The notes beneath the pieces were generated by a model, which saw only the letters and a program-made list of their open reading frames with translations, was not told where the DNA came from and ran no database searches. A program made the translations under genes and the position numbers. From NCBI GenBank assembly GCA_018819205.1, contig JAHJQE010000071.1, positions 1-64,000 on the forward strand: 64,000 bases of DNA, given 5' to 3'. The stretch comes from Gammaproteobacteria bacterium. Its GTDB lineage: Bacteria; Pseudomonadota; Gammaproteobacteria; Burkholderiales; Gallionellaceae. Every line of letters starts with the position of its first letter. Position 1 is the stretch's first letter. This document shows, in pieces, positions 36,295 to 44,457 of this stretch.

Positions 36295-37974
36295 TCAAAC
36301 CAGCAGCAGCCCATTGAGCAGCAACAAGCTGTAGAACAGCTGGCGGTTCCTTTGCGTTTGCCGACGCAACACGATCTTGGTCGCCAGCAGGAACACCACC
36401 GATTGCAGGCTCGCCATATACAGCGCCTGATACTGCGCTTCACCCACCAAACCGAACTCAATAGTCAACCAAGGGCCGACCCAGGACAAAGATACCAGCA
36501 ACACCTCCAGGCCAGTAGTCAAAAATATCCCGCTATGGCCATGATAATAAAGTTTCAGACACAACCAGGCAGCCAGCAGCAGGGTCGCCCACCACAGGAA
36601 GTCTTTTGCTTGTGCGTCGGCAAACCAGTGGATGGACAGAATGGGAATGAACACCAGCAGGTAGTACAGCCCGTTCCGCCATGAGAAAGAATGCCTGCTT
36701 TCCCACGGGAAAAGCACCAGTGCCGACAGGATGCCCGCCGCCACCAGCAATTTCATATAACCCACCACTTCCAGTGTCACCACCGGATAGAGAAGCAGCA
36801 ACGGTATGATCCAGGTCACATACGAAACCGAAGATCCGCTTACTCTGGCAAACCAATTGCTGGCATGCCTGCCCCCGGGATTACGTTCTGCCTGCGCGCT
36901 TTCGTCGATATGGAAACGCAAGCCGGATCGCTCGACCAGATGCAGCACAAGATAAGTACCGCCAAGCAAAACCAGCAAGCCTGCCAGCTGCAACCAGGCA
37001 GGCAGTTTCAGCAACAGTGTCGCGACGATGCCATACAGCAACATCAACGCATAGAAAGTGCCAACCACACCGTTGTGCGGCAAACCGAGCGCCATCAAAC
37101 GATGATGGAAATGCGTCTTGTCCGGCAGGAACGGACTCTTGCCCTCCCTGATGCGCTTGCCCATCACATACAGGGTATCGCCCAGCGGCAACGCAAGCAG
37201 AACCCCCATGATCACCGGAGTAACAAGGCTATCAGCCGACACCTGCGCCTGCTTGATCAGAAGCAAGGCGATCGCCCCGAGTACATAACCCAATACCAGG
37301 CTGCCGGTATCGCCCATGAACACCTTGGCCGGATGGGAATTGAAATACAGAAAGCCCAGCATCCCCCCCATCAACGTCACAGACAGCACCAGCGTCAGGG
37401 CATCCCCTTCCATCACGGAGAAGAAACCCAGAAAGAACACCGCGATCAGTGCGATACCCGCTGCCAGCCCATCCAGCCCATCCGACAGATTCAACGCATT
37501 CACGAAGCCGACCATGGCCCCCACCGTGATCGGGATGGCCAGCCAGCCCGTCTCCACAACCCCTAGTCCGAATAGATCACCCAGACTGGCAATGCCAGTA
37601 TCCGTGATGAGTACGAAAAGAAGCGATCCGATCCCCAGCCCGATGAACTTCAATTTGGGAGAGATACCTTTAATGTCATCCGCCATACCGCTAAACACGA
37701 CCACAAACAGGCCGATGATGAATCCCGCCAAATCCAAAGCAGCCGGATGTAAAGAGGAAGACACCATGGAAAGTGGCAACACCACCAAACCTATAGCGAA
37801 TCCAAGCCCGCCCATGCGCGGCATAGTCTTGGCATGCACCTTGCGTGCATCGGGCTTATCCACTGCGCCGATACGATGCGCAAGACGAATGACCAAAGGC
37901 ATCGCCAGCAACGTCAGCAGCAATGATGAGAACAGCAATAGCAGCAGAGGAACAGGATCAGAAAGAGTCATCAT
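36295..37974 (-). CDS. WecA-like undecaprenyl-phosphate HexNAc-1-phosphate transferase with long C-terminal membrane extension
   Basis: 559 residues; the usual enzyme is about 350. The first part has all family motifs: HAKTMPRMGGLGFAIG, FSGMADDIKGISPKLKF (Asp pair for Mg), NALNLSDGLDGLAAG, FMGDTGSLVLGY and the cytoplasmic KTHFHHRLMALGL near residue 290. It would start a glycan by placing a HexNAc phosphate on undecaprenyl phosphate. From about residue 345 some 200 extra residues form further hydrophobic segments without recognised motif. It is the only initiating transferase in the 35-60 kb part, so it probably serves the sulfated EPS operon despite the toxin-antitoxin insertion between them. 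Confidence 0.9.
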   Translation of the reverse strand: MMTLSDPVPLLLLLFSSLLLTLLAMPLVIRLAHRIGAVDKPDARKVHAKTMPRMGGLGFAIGLVVLPLSMVSSSLHPAALDLAGFIIGLFVVVFSGMADDIKGISPKLKFIGLGIGSLLFVLITDTGIASLGDLFGLGVVETGWLAIPITVGAMVGFVNALNLSDGLDGLAAGIALIAVFFLGFFSVMEGDALTLVLSVTLMGGMLGFLYFNSHPAKVFMGDTGSLVLGYVLGAIALLLIKQAQVSADSLVTPVIMGVLLALPLGDTLYVMGKRIREGKSPFLPDKTHFHHRLMALGLPHNGVVGTFYALMLLYGIVATLLLKLPAWLQLAGLLVLLGGTYLVLHLVERSGLRFHIDESAQAERNPGGRHASNWFARVSGSSVSYVTWIIPLLLLYPVVTLEVVGYMKLLVAAGILSALVLFPWESRHSFSWRNGLYYLLVFIPILSIHWFADAQAKDFLWWATLLLAAWLCLKLYYHGHSGIFLTTGLEVLLVSLSWVGPWLTIEFGLVGEAQYQALYMASLQSVVFLLATKIVLRRQTQRNRQLFYSLLLLNGLLLV

Positions 37975-38101
37975 TTGGCATCAATATCACAAAGCAGGGG
38001 AACCGTCCTTACCCCCAGTCACCCGTGATTCTACACGCGACAGGCACCACGATGATGCCGCCCGGAAATATATTGGGGAAGCGCTGAACAAGTATGGTTT
38101 T

Positions 38102-38168
38102 GTCGTTCCCGCGAAAGCGGGAACCCAGTCGAATCAATAAACTGGATTCCCGCTTTCGCGGGAATGAC
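38102..38168. repeat. REP-like hairpin pair, CCCGC-type stems
   Basis: Two inverted hairpins head-to-head: GTTCCCGCGAAAGCGGGAAC and ATTCCCGCTTTCGCGGGAAT, joined by about 20 bases. The stems use CCCGC/GCGGG in place of the CCGGC/GCCGG of other copies, with both sides changed together. It lies in the 37975-38480 interval, which contains no intact gene. Confidence 0.8.
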
Positions 38169-38181
38169 GACATATTCAGTA

Positions 38182-38325
38182 CATCTCTATAAATCGTCAC
38201 ACCGGCGAAGGCCGATGCCCAGTAAATAAAACAGACAGTGCAACGCACTGACGTAAAACCATTTTAAAAAAAACCGCTGGATTCCGGCCTACGCCGGAAT
38301 GACGGAATTTGAATTTATAGAGATG
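38182..38325. repeat. MITE-like REP unit with 13-base terminal inverted repeats
   Basis: Perfect inverted termini CATCTCTATAAAT (38182-38194) and ATTTATAGAGATG (38313-38325) enclose a hairpin pair (CACACCGGCGAAGGCCGATG, imperfect, and ATTCCGGCCTACGCCGGAAT) with the central CAGTGC-AACG-CACTG stem at 38236. The right terminus ends inside a degenerate HTH-antitoxin reading frame. The size, termini and lack of coding point to a small non-autonomous mobile element. Confidence 0.75.
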
Positions 38326-38473
38326 CCCTGCAGTTTGCCCCTTGAGCATTTGGGCTGGCTCTCCCCTGCGCCCAGTTATCCAGTGTTCGCTTGTTGGTGC
38401 GCAAATACCTGTTAAACACTGTGCGTGAGAGGTGCAACTTTTCCCATCGAAATTGAGCAAGCCGCACTACGCA
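38315..38473 (-). pseudogene. Remnant of an XRE-type (HTH) antitoxin gene
   Basis: Minus-strand reading of 38473 down to the stop at 38315-38317 gives 52 codons with no start codon of good context. It contains KLHLSRTVFNRYLRTNKRTL followed by DNWAQGRASPNAQG, the clear helix-turn-helix and NWEQGR-type end of XRE antitoxins. The expected C-terminal third is replaced by the terminus of the repeat at 38182-38325. It lies eight bases downstream of the stop of a RelE-type toxin gene, the position of a second antitoxin. I infer disruption by the repeat. Confidence 0.65.
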
Positions 38474-38480
38474 TGAATTG

Positions 38481-38777
38481 CTACTTATAGTCGTCCTCTC
38501 GTTGGTGCTTGATTGCGAGAATCGTCACGACATCCAGGGATGGTTCGAAGCGGTACAAAGCGAGGTAACCGGTTGCTCCAAAGTCAATCACAAGCTCACG
38601 AAGATCTCCGTAGCCTTCCACCGGCCTGCCAATCATGTGAGATTGTTTGAGCGGCATAAACGCCTCGCGTATAGCAAGCACGGCCCGCTTCGCGGCGTTT
38701 GAATCCTTCCCGAGCAGAAATGCGTGGGGCCGGGATATATCGGATTGCGCTCGTACAGACAGTCTTACGTGTGGCAT
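38481..38777 (-). CDS. RelE/ParE-family toxin
   Basis: 98 residues: HVRLSVRAQSDISRPHAFLL helix region, PLKQSHMIGRPVEGYGDLRE (the R-x-x-x-GY-G-LRE block typical of ParE) and YLALYRFEPSLDVVTILAIK followed by HQREDDY. This fits the ParE/RelE superfamily. Its start overlaps the antitoxin gene stop by 13 bases. A degenerate XRE-type antitoxin lies behind it, so it now relies on the upstream ribbon-helix-helix partner. Confidence 0.87.
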   Translation of the reverse strand: MPHVRLSVRAQSDISRPHAFLLGKDSNAAKRAVLAIREAFMPLKQSHMIGRPVEGYGDLRELVIDFGATGYLALYRFEPSLDVVTILAIKHQREDDYK

Positions 38778-39073
38778 GCGGTGACGGGGGCATCGGGGTC
38801 CTTTTGCACCTCATCTACCCACGCACTGAACTCATCGAGCGTAATATGCAATCCCGTTTCCTTGTAGTGCTCGAAGGATGTATCGGCGGCCTTGGTAAAA
38901 TTTTGTCGTGCTTCTTCACGCTGCACATATTCGAGAATGGCTTCCTTCATGAGGTAGTGCGCGGTGCGCTTCTTCATGGCAGCCAGAGAAGCGATCCGTT
39001 CACGGTCGGAAGGGTCGAGTTTGACAGTGACCGTCCCGGAAGAGCGTGGTTTTTCGATAGCGGGTGTTTTCAT
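38765..39073 (-). CDS. Ribbon-helix-helix (CopG/RelB-type) antitoxin
   Basis: 102 residues from ATG 39073 with GGTGA upstream. The DNA-binding part is GTVTVKLDPSDRERIASLAA followed by KKRTAHYLMKEAILEYV, a typical ribbon-helix-helix. The C-terminal helix DEFSAWVDEVQKDPDAP would bind the toxin. The longer in-frame extension upstream to 39427 has no features and is rejected. An inverted repeat directly before the ATG (39074-39102) is a probable operator. Confidence 0.85.
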   Translation of the reverse strand: MKTPAIEKPRSSGTVTVKLDPSDRERIASLAAMKKRTAHYLMKEAILEYVQREEARQNFTKAADTSFEHYKETGLHITLDEFSAWVDEVQKDPDAPVTACHT

Positions 39074-39102
39074 GGCGTCACCAAGTGTTAAAAGGTGACA
39101 CC
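39074..39102 (-). promoter_or_regulatory. Inverted repeat before the antitoxin start, candidate operator
   Basis: GGCGTCACC (39074-39082) and GGTGACACC (39094-39102) form a 9-base inverted repeat with one mismatch and an 11-base A/T-rich centre. It lies directly upstream of ATG 39073 and covers the ribosome site. Ribbon-helix-helix antitoxins bind such sites to repress their own operon. The rest of 39103-39320 shows no gene. Confidence 0.55.
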
Positions 39103-39320
39103 ATCTTAATGAGCCAGGCAGGTAAGTCAAGCAAAAGGCAAAGCCACTACCGCATTCACTTTCCGAGTTGTTGCGATGGAGCAACGCGAGGCGGCAATCC
39201 AGCCAATCCAAACCCTGCGTAGCCGACAAAACCCAAACTACCGCCACTATCGGCAGAAATTGACGCCTTTCCAATCGGCCACTTGTAGTCGTCGGCCCGG
39301 CAATACATTCCCGGCAGAAT

Positions 39321-40409
39321 TCAGGAAGCCAGCAACTTGAAATAGGCTTGCGCCACCTTCTCCCAAGTGTATCTGCGCTGGGCGATTTCAAGCATATCCC
39401 GCCCCGCCTGACTGGCGACCGGCTCATTCAAGCCTGCCACTAATTCCTGCAAGCCTTCCACCCCCGAGAAGAACAGCGCCTTGTCTTCCGTAGTGGCCCG
39501 GTTGAATACACAATCGAAAGCCAATACCGGCCTGCCGAAGTGCATCGCCTCCACCAGCGAAGGATTGGTACCTCCGGCTGAATGACCATGCACATATAGC
39601 AACGCGTTGGCACGCAACGTCCGCAACTTCCCCAGGTCATAGATCGGGTCAAGCAAATGCAAATGCGCAAATTCAGCAAATCGCCTGCGCAATTCCCGTC
39701 CATACTCACTATTGTTCCAGTTGCCCACCAGCACGAGCGGAACATCCTGCTGCCTGGAAAAAGCCTCCACAATGATGTGGATGTTGTTTTCCGGTTCGAT
39801 CCGGCAAACCGAAAACGCATAGCGGTCTGGCAACCCTAGATCATCAACGGCAACCGGCTCAACGTTGACTGTGTGATCACCACCATAAGCGATCACATGG
39901 CATGCAACCCCATATATCTCATGCACGTAGTCGGCGATCGCCGCATTGTCCGCAATCACCTCATCCGAATAACGCACCGCCACCTTTTCAGAGAAGCGCA
40001 GGAAATGCTTGGCCAGCCCCTGCCACTTTTCCCTGCGCCATTCGATGCCATCAATGTTGGTCACGACCCGCGCCGAAGAGAGCAACCGAACCATAGGTAA
40101 CGCAATCGCGCCAGACACACCCAATAGAAGGATCACTTCACTGCGGCTCAATACCGCAAAAATCAGAGATACGATGTCATAGAGAATACTCTGTGCACCA
40201 TTGGCGTTGAGCGAGACATATTTGAGATGCGCCGAGAGGAAAGAGTCATTTCTGGATGGATAGCTCTTGCTGCTACAGTAAACAGTGAGATTATCAGATA
40301 GTAAATTCTCGGCATGGTATTTCACGAGATTCTCTGCCAATGTCTCGAAACCACCATAGTTGGCAGGCACACCAACAGTGCCAATAATGACAGTATTTTT
40401 ATTTTTCAT
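39321..40409 (-). CDS. DUF1972-type GT4 glycosyltransferase
   Basis: 362 residues. The N-terminal IIGTVGVPANYGGFETLAEN motif and the internal VVTNIDGIEWRREKWQGLAK define the DUF1972 group of GT-B transferases, related to WsaF/rhamnosyl transferases. The donor domain has YAFSVCRIEPENNIHIIVEA and GTNPSLVEAMHFGRPVLAFD with the E-x7 pattern. It overlaps the GH20-like gene by 11 bases and is the last gene of the EPS operon before the toxin-antitoxin insertion. Confidence 0.87.
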   Translation of the reverse strand: MKNKNTVIIGTVGVPANYGGFETLAENLVKYHAENLLSDNLTVYCSSKSYPSRNDSFLSAHLKYVSLNANGAQSILYDIVSLIFAVLSRSEVILLLGVSGAIALPMVRLLSSARVVTNIDGIEWRREKWQGLAKHFLRFSEKVAVRYSDEVIADNAAIADYVHEIYGVACHVIAYGGDHTVNVEPVAVDDLGLPDRYAFSVCRIEPENNIHIIVEAFSRQQDVPLVLVGNWNNSEYGRELRRRFAEFAHLHLLDPIYDLGKLRTLRANALLYVHGHSAGGTNPSLVEAMHFGRPVLAFDCVFNRATTEDKALFFSGVEGLQELVAGLNEPVASQAGRDMLEIAQRRYTWEKVAQAYFKLLAS

Positions 40410-41448
40410 CAGGAAAATCTCTGCTGAAGGCCTCGCCGGATGCGTGGATAATCTGACTTAAGTCATGCCAATTGCTGACCACACCAGATTTTGTGGCTGG
40501 AATAAACCAAGTGGTTGCCATCATACCTATAGCACCATGTGCGGCTGCGTACTTACTAAAATTCTGGATGGTTTCATGCTTCCGCCACGTTGCGCCAATT
40601 ACACGAAACCCTTCCTGCCGCATTGCTGAAAGCGAAGGAAAGCCTGGCACTTCATCAACATAGTGCCAATCGCAAATAACAATGTCGCGTGGCAATTGAG
40701 CTCGCAGCAACTTACCATAGCCGCCAGTCCTTCCATGCAGATCCCTAGCAAACATCTCAGGGAACTCCTCGGGGGAAATTAACATATCACCCCACATCCA
40801 TGTCTCAACATTCCTTTTTTTAAGATGTTCATGAATAAGCATGACATCCATTAAGAACAAATCTGCGGGAAGCATCCGACGCCCGTTCTGCTTCGCACCG
40901 TTTCCATCAGATGACAATTCGTTATGAGTTATTCCAGCATTTACCTCGTCGTGACCAATATGAACTGCAGTCGGATGCAGCACATCAATCAACTCATCTA
41001 GTACGGCAAAAATAGTTCCATAAATTAATTTATGTCGTGGATCATATTCATTGGTGTTGTACATCCATTCTGGATGCGAATCCTGAAGAAAAACCTCCTG
41101 ATGAGTGAGCAGCTTCACTTCAGGGATAATTGACAATCCCTTGCTACGTGCGTATTCGGCCACATCACGCAATTCTCTTTTTTTCCATTGACGATCACCA
41201 TGTGCCCATGGGGTCGATATAAGTTTAGTGCTGCCACGCCAGCATAATGCCAAAATAAGGGTATTAAAGTGTTGATTGCTAGCTTGGTCAATTACCATCT
41301 TCACCTGTTCTGGCGTAATGCCAAAACTAACAACAAAATGTAATGCACGAACATTTGCATTACTCTTCATCGGTAGGGCGCAAACACTATGGGCACCTAC
41401 CAAGAAACAAAGCAGGCCAACTAAGATACTAGGAAATTGTTTGCACAT
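40399..41448 (-). CDS. Secreted GH20-like glycoside hydrolase
   Basis: About 349 residues with a signal peptide (MCKQFPSILVGLLCFLVGAH, cut near CALP). The TIM-barrel features of family 20 are visible: AEYARSKGLSIIPEVKLLTH, where beta-strand residues line the site, and TAVHIGHDEVNAG near residue 165 with the H-x-G-x-D-E catalytic pair. Further down are METWMWGD-like VETWMWGDMLISPEEF and ICDWHYVDEVPGF. Family 20 enzymes cleave terminal beta-GlcNAc or GalNAc. In this operon it may trim or limit the chain in the periplasm. ATG 41448 is chosen; TTG 41454 is also in frame. Confidence 0.8.
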   Translation of the reverse strand: MCKQFPSILVGLLCFLVGAHSVCALPMKSNANVRALHFVVSFGITPEQVKMVIDQASNQHFNTLILALCWRGSTKLISTPWAHGDRQWKKRELRDVAEYARSKGLSIIPEVKLLTHQEVFLQDSHPEWMYNTNEYDPRHKLIYGTIFAVLDELIDVLHPTAVHIGHDEVNAGITHNELSSDGNGAKQNGRRMLPADLFLMDVMLIHEHLKKRNVETWMWGDMLISPEEFPEMFARDLHGRTGGYGKLLRAQLPRDIVICDWHYVDEVPGFPSLSAMRQEGFRVIGATWRKHETIQNFSKYAAAHGAIGMMATTWFIPATKSGVVSNWHDLSQIIHASGEAFSRDFPDEK

Positions 41449-42436
41449 AACCAAGCCGCATCATAGTTTCATTGAAGGCATTGGCAATCGTAGGCTGCAG
41501 GATGAACGGCGAGCGCTTGACCGTTGGCTTCAATGTCTCAATCCCATACTGCAAAAATTTATCGTCATCTGAAAGCTCCAAGAACTTCAACATCCCCGCA
41601 AGGCTCTCGCTTGGTTTCTCACACAACTGCTCATAATCAACTCGTACCACATCAGCGGGATATCTCTCCATAAGGGACATTCCCTCCCTCATAGTGATGA
41701 TCCATTCAACAGCAGCCATATCAGTGTGCTTGGTCCACGTGCGCATCTCATCCGCACTCACAGCAAGATCAGGATATTCGACCACCAACTGCTCGATGAG
41801 CAAATCCCACTTGCGCCTATTCACCCCCCACCAGTCGTGCTGCTCCCCACCGACATGTTCCCCTAAGCGATTAGACCAGCCTTCGATGGAATGGCAGGTG
41901 TCCCAACCATTGCGAACCAGAAACAAGAACTTGGCATCAGGGAAGATCGCTTTCACGAACGGCACTCGAAAGATAAGTTCCGGATACTTATCTACCACCC
42001 GTCTCGAAAACGTCGCCACCAGATAAGCCCCAAAAAGCCGATGAGCATGACGAATACGTTGTGGAGTGGCTTCGTCCGCTCCCAACCGATATTTGGCAGC
42101 ACCGCGCGCATAACTTCCGATCAAATCCTCTTCTGGATGAATTGCATGCCACAACGCTTTGGGCTCGTTCAAGAAACCAACTTCACGATGCATGGAGAGC
42201 ACCATGCCCAATACCGTCGTACCGCTACGCCCAGTACCCAGGATAAATACCGGCTTCTCCACTCGACGCAGTCGTGGCAAATGTTTTTCCAAGGCGAAAT
42301 GCGCGAACACAAGTGGATTGATCCACTGCCCGCGAGTGGTCAGCGGACGACCTTCGAACAGACCATAACTCAGCAAACGGCTCCACAGCTTCCAAGGACG
42401 TAAGCGGGCATATAAAGTATCAAGTTGAGCAATCAT
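41429..42436 (-). CDS. PAPS-dependent sulfotransferase family protein
   Basis: 335 residues. The 5'-phosphosulfate loop VFILGTGRSGTTVLGMVLSM is at residues about 64-83, and a 3'-phosphate region follows at AKFLFLVRNGWDTCHSIEGW, where Arg and Ser are the expected contacts. Such enzymes transfer sulfate from PAPS to a sugar or amine. cysC and cysQ in the same operon make and clear the PAPS/PAP pair. The gene overlaps the GH20-like start and lies four bases after the acetyltransferase start direction, so it is part of the operon. Confidence 0.85.
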   Translation of the reverse strand: MIAQLDTLYARLRPWKLWSRLLSYGLFEGRPLTTRGQWINPLVFAHFALEKHLPRLRRVEKPVFILGTGRSGTTVLGMVLSMHREVGFLNEPKALWHAIHPEEDLIGSYARGAAKYRLGADEATPQRIRHAHRLFGAYLVATFSRRVVDKYPELIFRVPFVKAIFPDAKFLFLVRNGWDTCHSIEGWSNRLGEHVGGEQHDWWGVNRRKWDLLIEQLVVEYPDLAVSADEMRTWTKHTDMAAVEWIITMREGMSLMERYPADVVRVDYEQLCEKPSESLAGMLKFLELSDDDKFLQYGIETLKPTVKRSPFILQPTIANAFNETMMRLGYVQTIS

Positions 42437-42439
42437 TAC

Positions 42440-43030
42440 TTATATTTCAAAAAGGGCAGATTTATCTGTCGTTGCGAGTCGCTTTGTTGCAAAGCCGACC
42501 CAATCGTCATCAGGCGTGATTGCTTTCACAACCTCGCCGGGCACACCAACAACAATGGAATAGTCAGGAATATCACGCGTAACAACCGTTCCAGCTCCAA
42601 CAATCACGCCATTGCCAATATTAAGCGCGGCTCGTCCTCTGACATTGCTCACCACAGTAGCATTGGCATAAAGCGCGACATTGTCCCCAATAACGACATT
42701 CGGCCCACCTATGGTTACTCGCTGCAAAATCAAACAATTTTTCCCGATACTAGCAGTTGGGTTGACCACCAAACCGCGCGCATGGGCAAAAACTAAGCCT
42801 CCGCCAACTTGCACACGAGGGCCAATCCAAACCCCGGCAATCAGATCATTTAATATGGTGCAGAGGTATGAGAAAGGTCTAACAATTTTGAATTGATAAA
42901 ACCATTGGGATAACCTGAAAATCAATACAGTACGCGCATCAGGATAGTAAAAATATTTGAGCAATCCCTTCTCTGGATGAACCAAGTTAAAAGACCGCAT
43001 ATCCATGCGCATTGTTTCAATTAATTTCAT
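42440..43030 (-). CDS. Hexapeptide-repeat acetyltransferase, serine acetyltransferase-like
   Basis: 196 residues. An N-terminal helical part (FYYPDARTVLIFRLSQWFYQ) is followed by left-handed beta-helix turns: VGGGLVFAHARGLVVNPTAS, IGKNCLILQRVTIGG and VIVGAGTVVTRDIPDYSIVV. The His of FAHARG corresponds to the catalytic position in CysE relatives. Within an EPS operon it probably acetylates a sugar rather than free serine. Acetyl-CoA use is expected from the family. Confidence 0.83.
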   Translation of the reverse strand: MKLIETMRMDMRSFNLVHPEKGLLKYFYYPDARTVLIFRLSQWFYQFKIVRPFSYLCTILNDLIAGVWIGPRVQVGGGLVFAHARGLVVNPTASIGKNCLILQRVTIGGPNVVIGDNVALYANATVVSNVRGRAALNIGNGVIVGAGTVVTRDIPDYSIVVGVPGEVVKAITPDDDWVGFATKRLATTDKSALFEI

Positions 43031-43072
43031 CGCGATGCCTGTTTGAATTATTTAATAATTTTCCTGAGAGGA

Positions 43073-43552
43073 TTAATTCAACTTTCGCGTTCCTACCTGT
43101 CTCGCAGGTGATCCTGCCATGATTGCATATGGCGGAACGTCTTTGGTTATAACACTATTCGCACCAATGACAGCCCAATCACCTATTACCACGGGTTTTG
43201 CAATCACCACGTTTGCGCCTATGAATACATAATCGCCGATTATTACTTTGCCATCATAAAACCGAAACGGACGATTATTTTCCGGTATGAACTTGGCATC
43301 AAAAAAATGTGTAAAGATTTTAGAGCCGGTTGTAATGCGTACCCAACCACCCACAGTAATTAAATCAGGTCTGCTGTCATCAAAATACACATCTTCGCCG
43401 ATGAACACTGTTTTCGAATTTTCAAAATTGACTCCTAGTATCCGGTACAAACGAACGCGGATAAATGATGGCATCAACGATATACGTGCCAACGACTGAC
43501 AAACTTTCCCAGCCATTCGCCTAGGCGATTTAATACGCTTGGAAGTATTCAT
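43073..43552 (-). CDS. Hexapeptide-repeat acyltransferase (WbbJ/Maa type)
   Basis: About 159 residues from ATG 43552, which overlaps the upstream stop as ATGA and has GATGAAG before it. The hexad pattern runs through VFIGEDVYFDDSRPDLITVG, then IFTHFFDAKFIPENN with a catalytic-type His, and VIIGDYVFIGANVVIAKPVV. It would acylate a sugar hydroxyl or amine. Two acyltransferases in one operon suggest at least two modification sites. Confidence 0.83.
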   Translation of the reverse strand: MNTSKRIKSPRRMAGKVCQSLARISLMPSFIRVRLYRILGVNFENSKTVFIGEDVYFDDSRPDLITVGGWVRITTGSKIFTHFFDAKFIPENNRPFRFYDGKVIIGDYVFIGANVVIAKPVVIGDWAVIGANSVITKDVPPYAIMAGSPARQVGTRKLN

Positions 43553-44457
43553 GGCTTCATCCATCTCCAAGTTGCCGCAAGTCCACACTCCAGATTTGAG
43601 CTTGGCTGCCATTCAAACGCTTGGCAAGCTTGTGAAATATCCAGCACTACACTCGGCACGTCAAATCCGCGGCCAGCACGATAAGTGGGCTCAATCGCCT
43701 GACCTGCCACTTTGGACAGCATCCCGACGGCCTCATTAATCGAATACCCTACCCCTTGCCCTGCATTGTAGGTACCCGTCACTTCTGACTGCCCAGCCAG
43801 CACACACAATCTGGCAAGGTCGCCTACATAGATGAAATCGCGAATGACACTACCATCGCCCCATATCTCAATCTGCTCTCCTGCCAACATTTTCTGCATA
43901 AAGGTACCGATCACCCCTTGCACGCCTGCATGCCCTTGGCGCTCGCCATAAGGATTGGATGCACGCAATACGACATATTCCAAGCCATGCAATTGATGGA
44001 ACATCTGCAAATAATTCTCGACCGCGACCTTCACAACACCATAGGAGCAGATCGGACGCAAAGGGTGAGTTTCCGGAATCGGCACCGTATCAGGTATGCC
44101 ATACACCGTTCCTCCCGAAGAAAGAAAAACGATTTTATGAATATTCTTCCCTACCATCAGCTGTAGCAACCGCAATGTATTGAGCAGATTGCCTTGCACA
44201 TCCGCCACCGGATCAAGATTTGAAGTGGAAGGTACTGTAGTGCTGATCAAGTGATAGACCACCTCAATCCCCTCCAACGCTTCCGCCAACGATGGCACAT
44301 CTGAAAAGTCGCCAAAGCGGTAATCAACATTAGTGAGCAGTTGTCGGTAGAGTTCAGGAGCGCGATCAAACACACGCACCTTGTGGCCTGCGGCAAGCAA
44401 GCCATCTACCAGATGCGAGCCAATAAATCCGCACCCGCCCAGTACCAAGATTTTCAT
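43549..44457 (-). CDS. NAD-dependent sugar epimerase/dehydratase (GalE-like SDR)
   Basis: 302 residues. KILVLGGCGFIGSHLVDGLL binds NAD, VFLSSGGTVYG holds the catalytic Ser/Thr and CSYGVVKVAVENYL the YxxxK pair. LRASNPYGERQGHAGVQGVI and WGDGSVIRDFIYVGDLA match 4-epimerases of UDP-sugars. It is coupled on both sides (ATGA overlaps with the transferase upstream and the acyltransferase downstream). Substrate (UDP-Glc, UDP-GlcNAc or an acid form) cannot be resolved. Confidence 0.83.
   Translation of the reverse strand: MKILVLGGCGFIGSHLVDGLLAAGHKVRVFDRAPELYRQLLTNVDYRFGDFSDVPSLAEALEGIEVVYHLISTTVPSTSNLDPVADVQGNLLNTLRLLQLMVGKNIHKIVFLSSGGTVYGIPDTVPIPETHPLRPICSYGVVKVAVENYLQMFHQLHGLEYVVLRASNPYGERQGHAGVQGVIGTFMQKMLAGEQIEIWGDGSVIRDFIYVGDLARLCVLAGQSEVTGTYNAGQGVGYSINEAVGMLSKVAGQAIEPTYRAGRGFDVPSVVLDISQACQAFEWQPSSNLECGLAATWRWMKP

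Noticed and set aside
36691-37566. A 291-codon His/Gln-rich plus-strand frame
   Set aside because: Antisense to the WecA-like gene; its unusual composition is a by-product of the hydrophobic codons on the other strand.
39074-39427. N-terminal extension of the antitoxin frame
   Set aside because: The 118 extra codons have no family similarity and cover the probable operator; the family start is at 39073.
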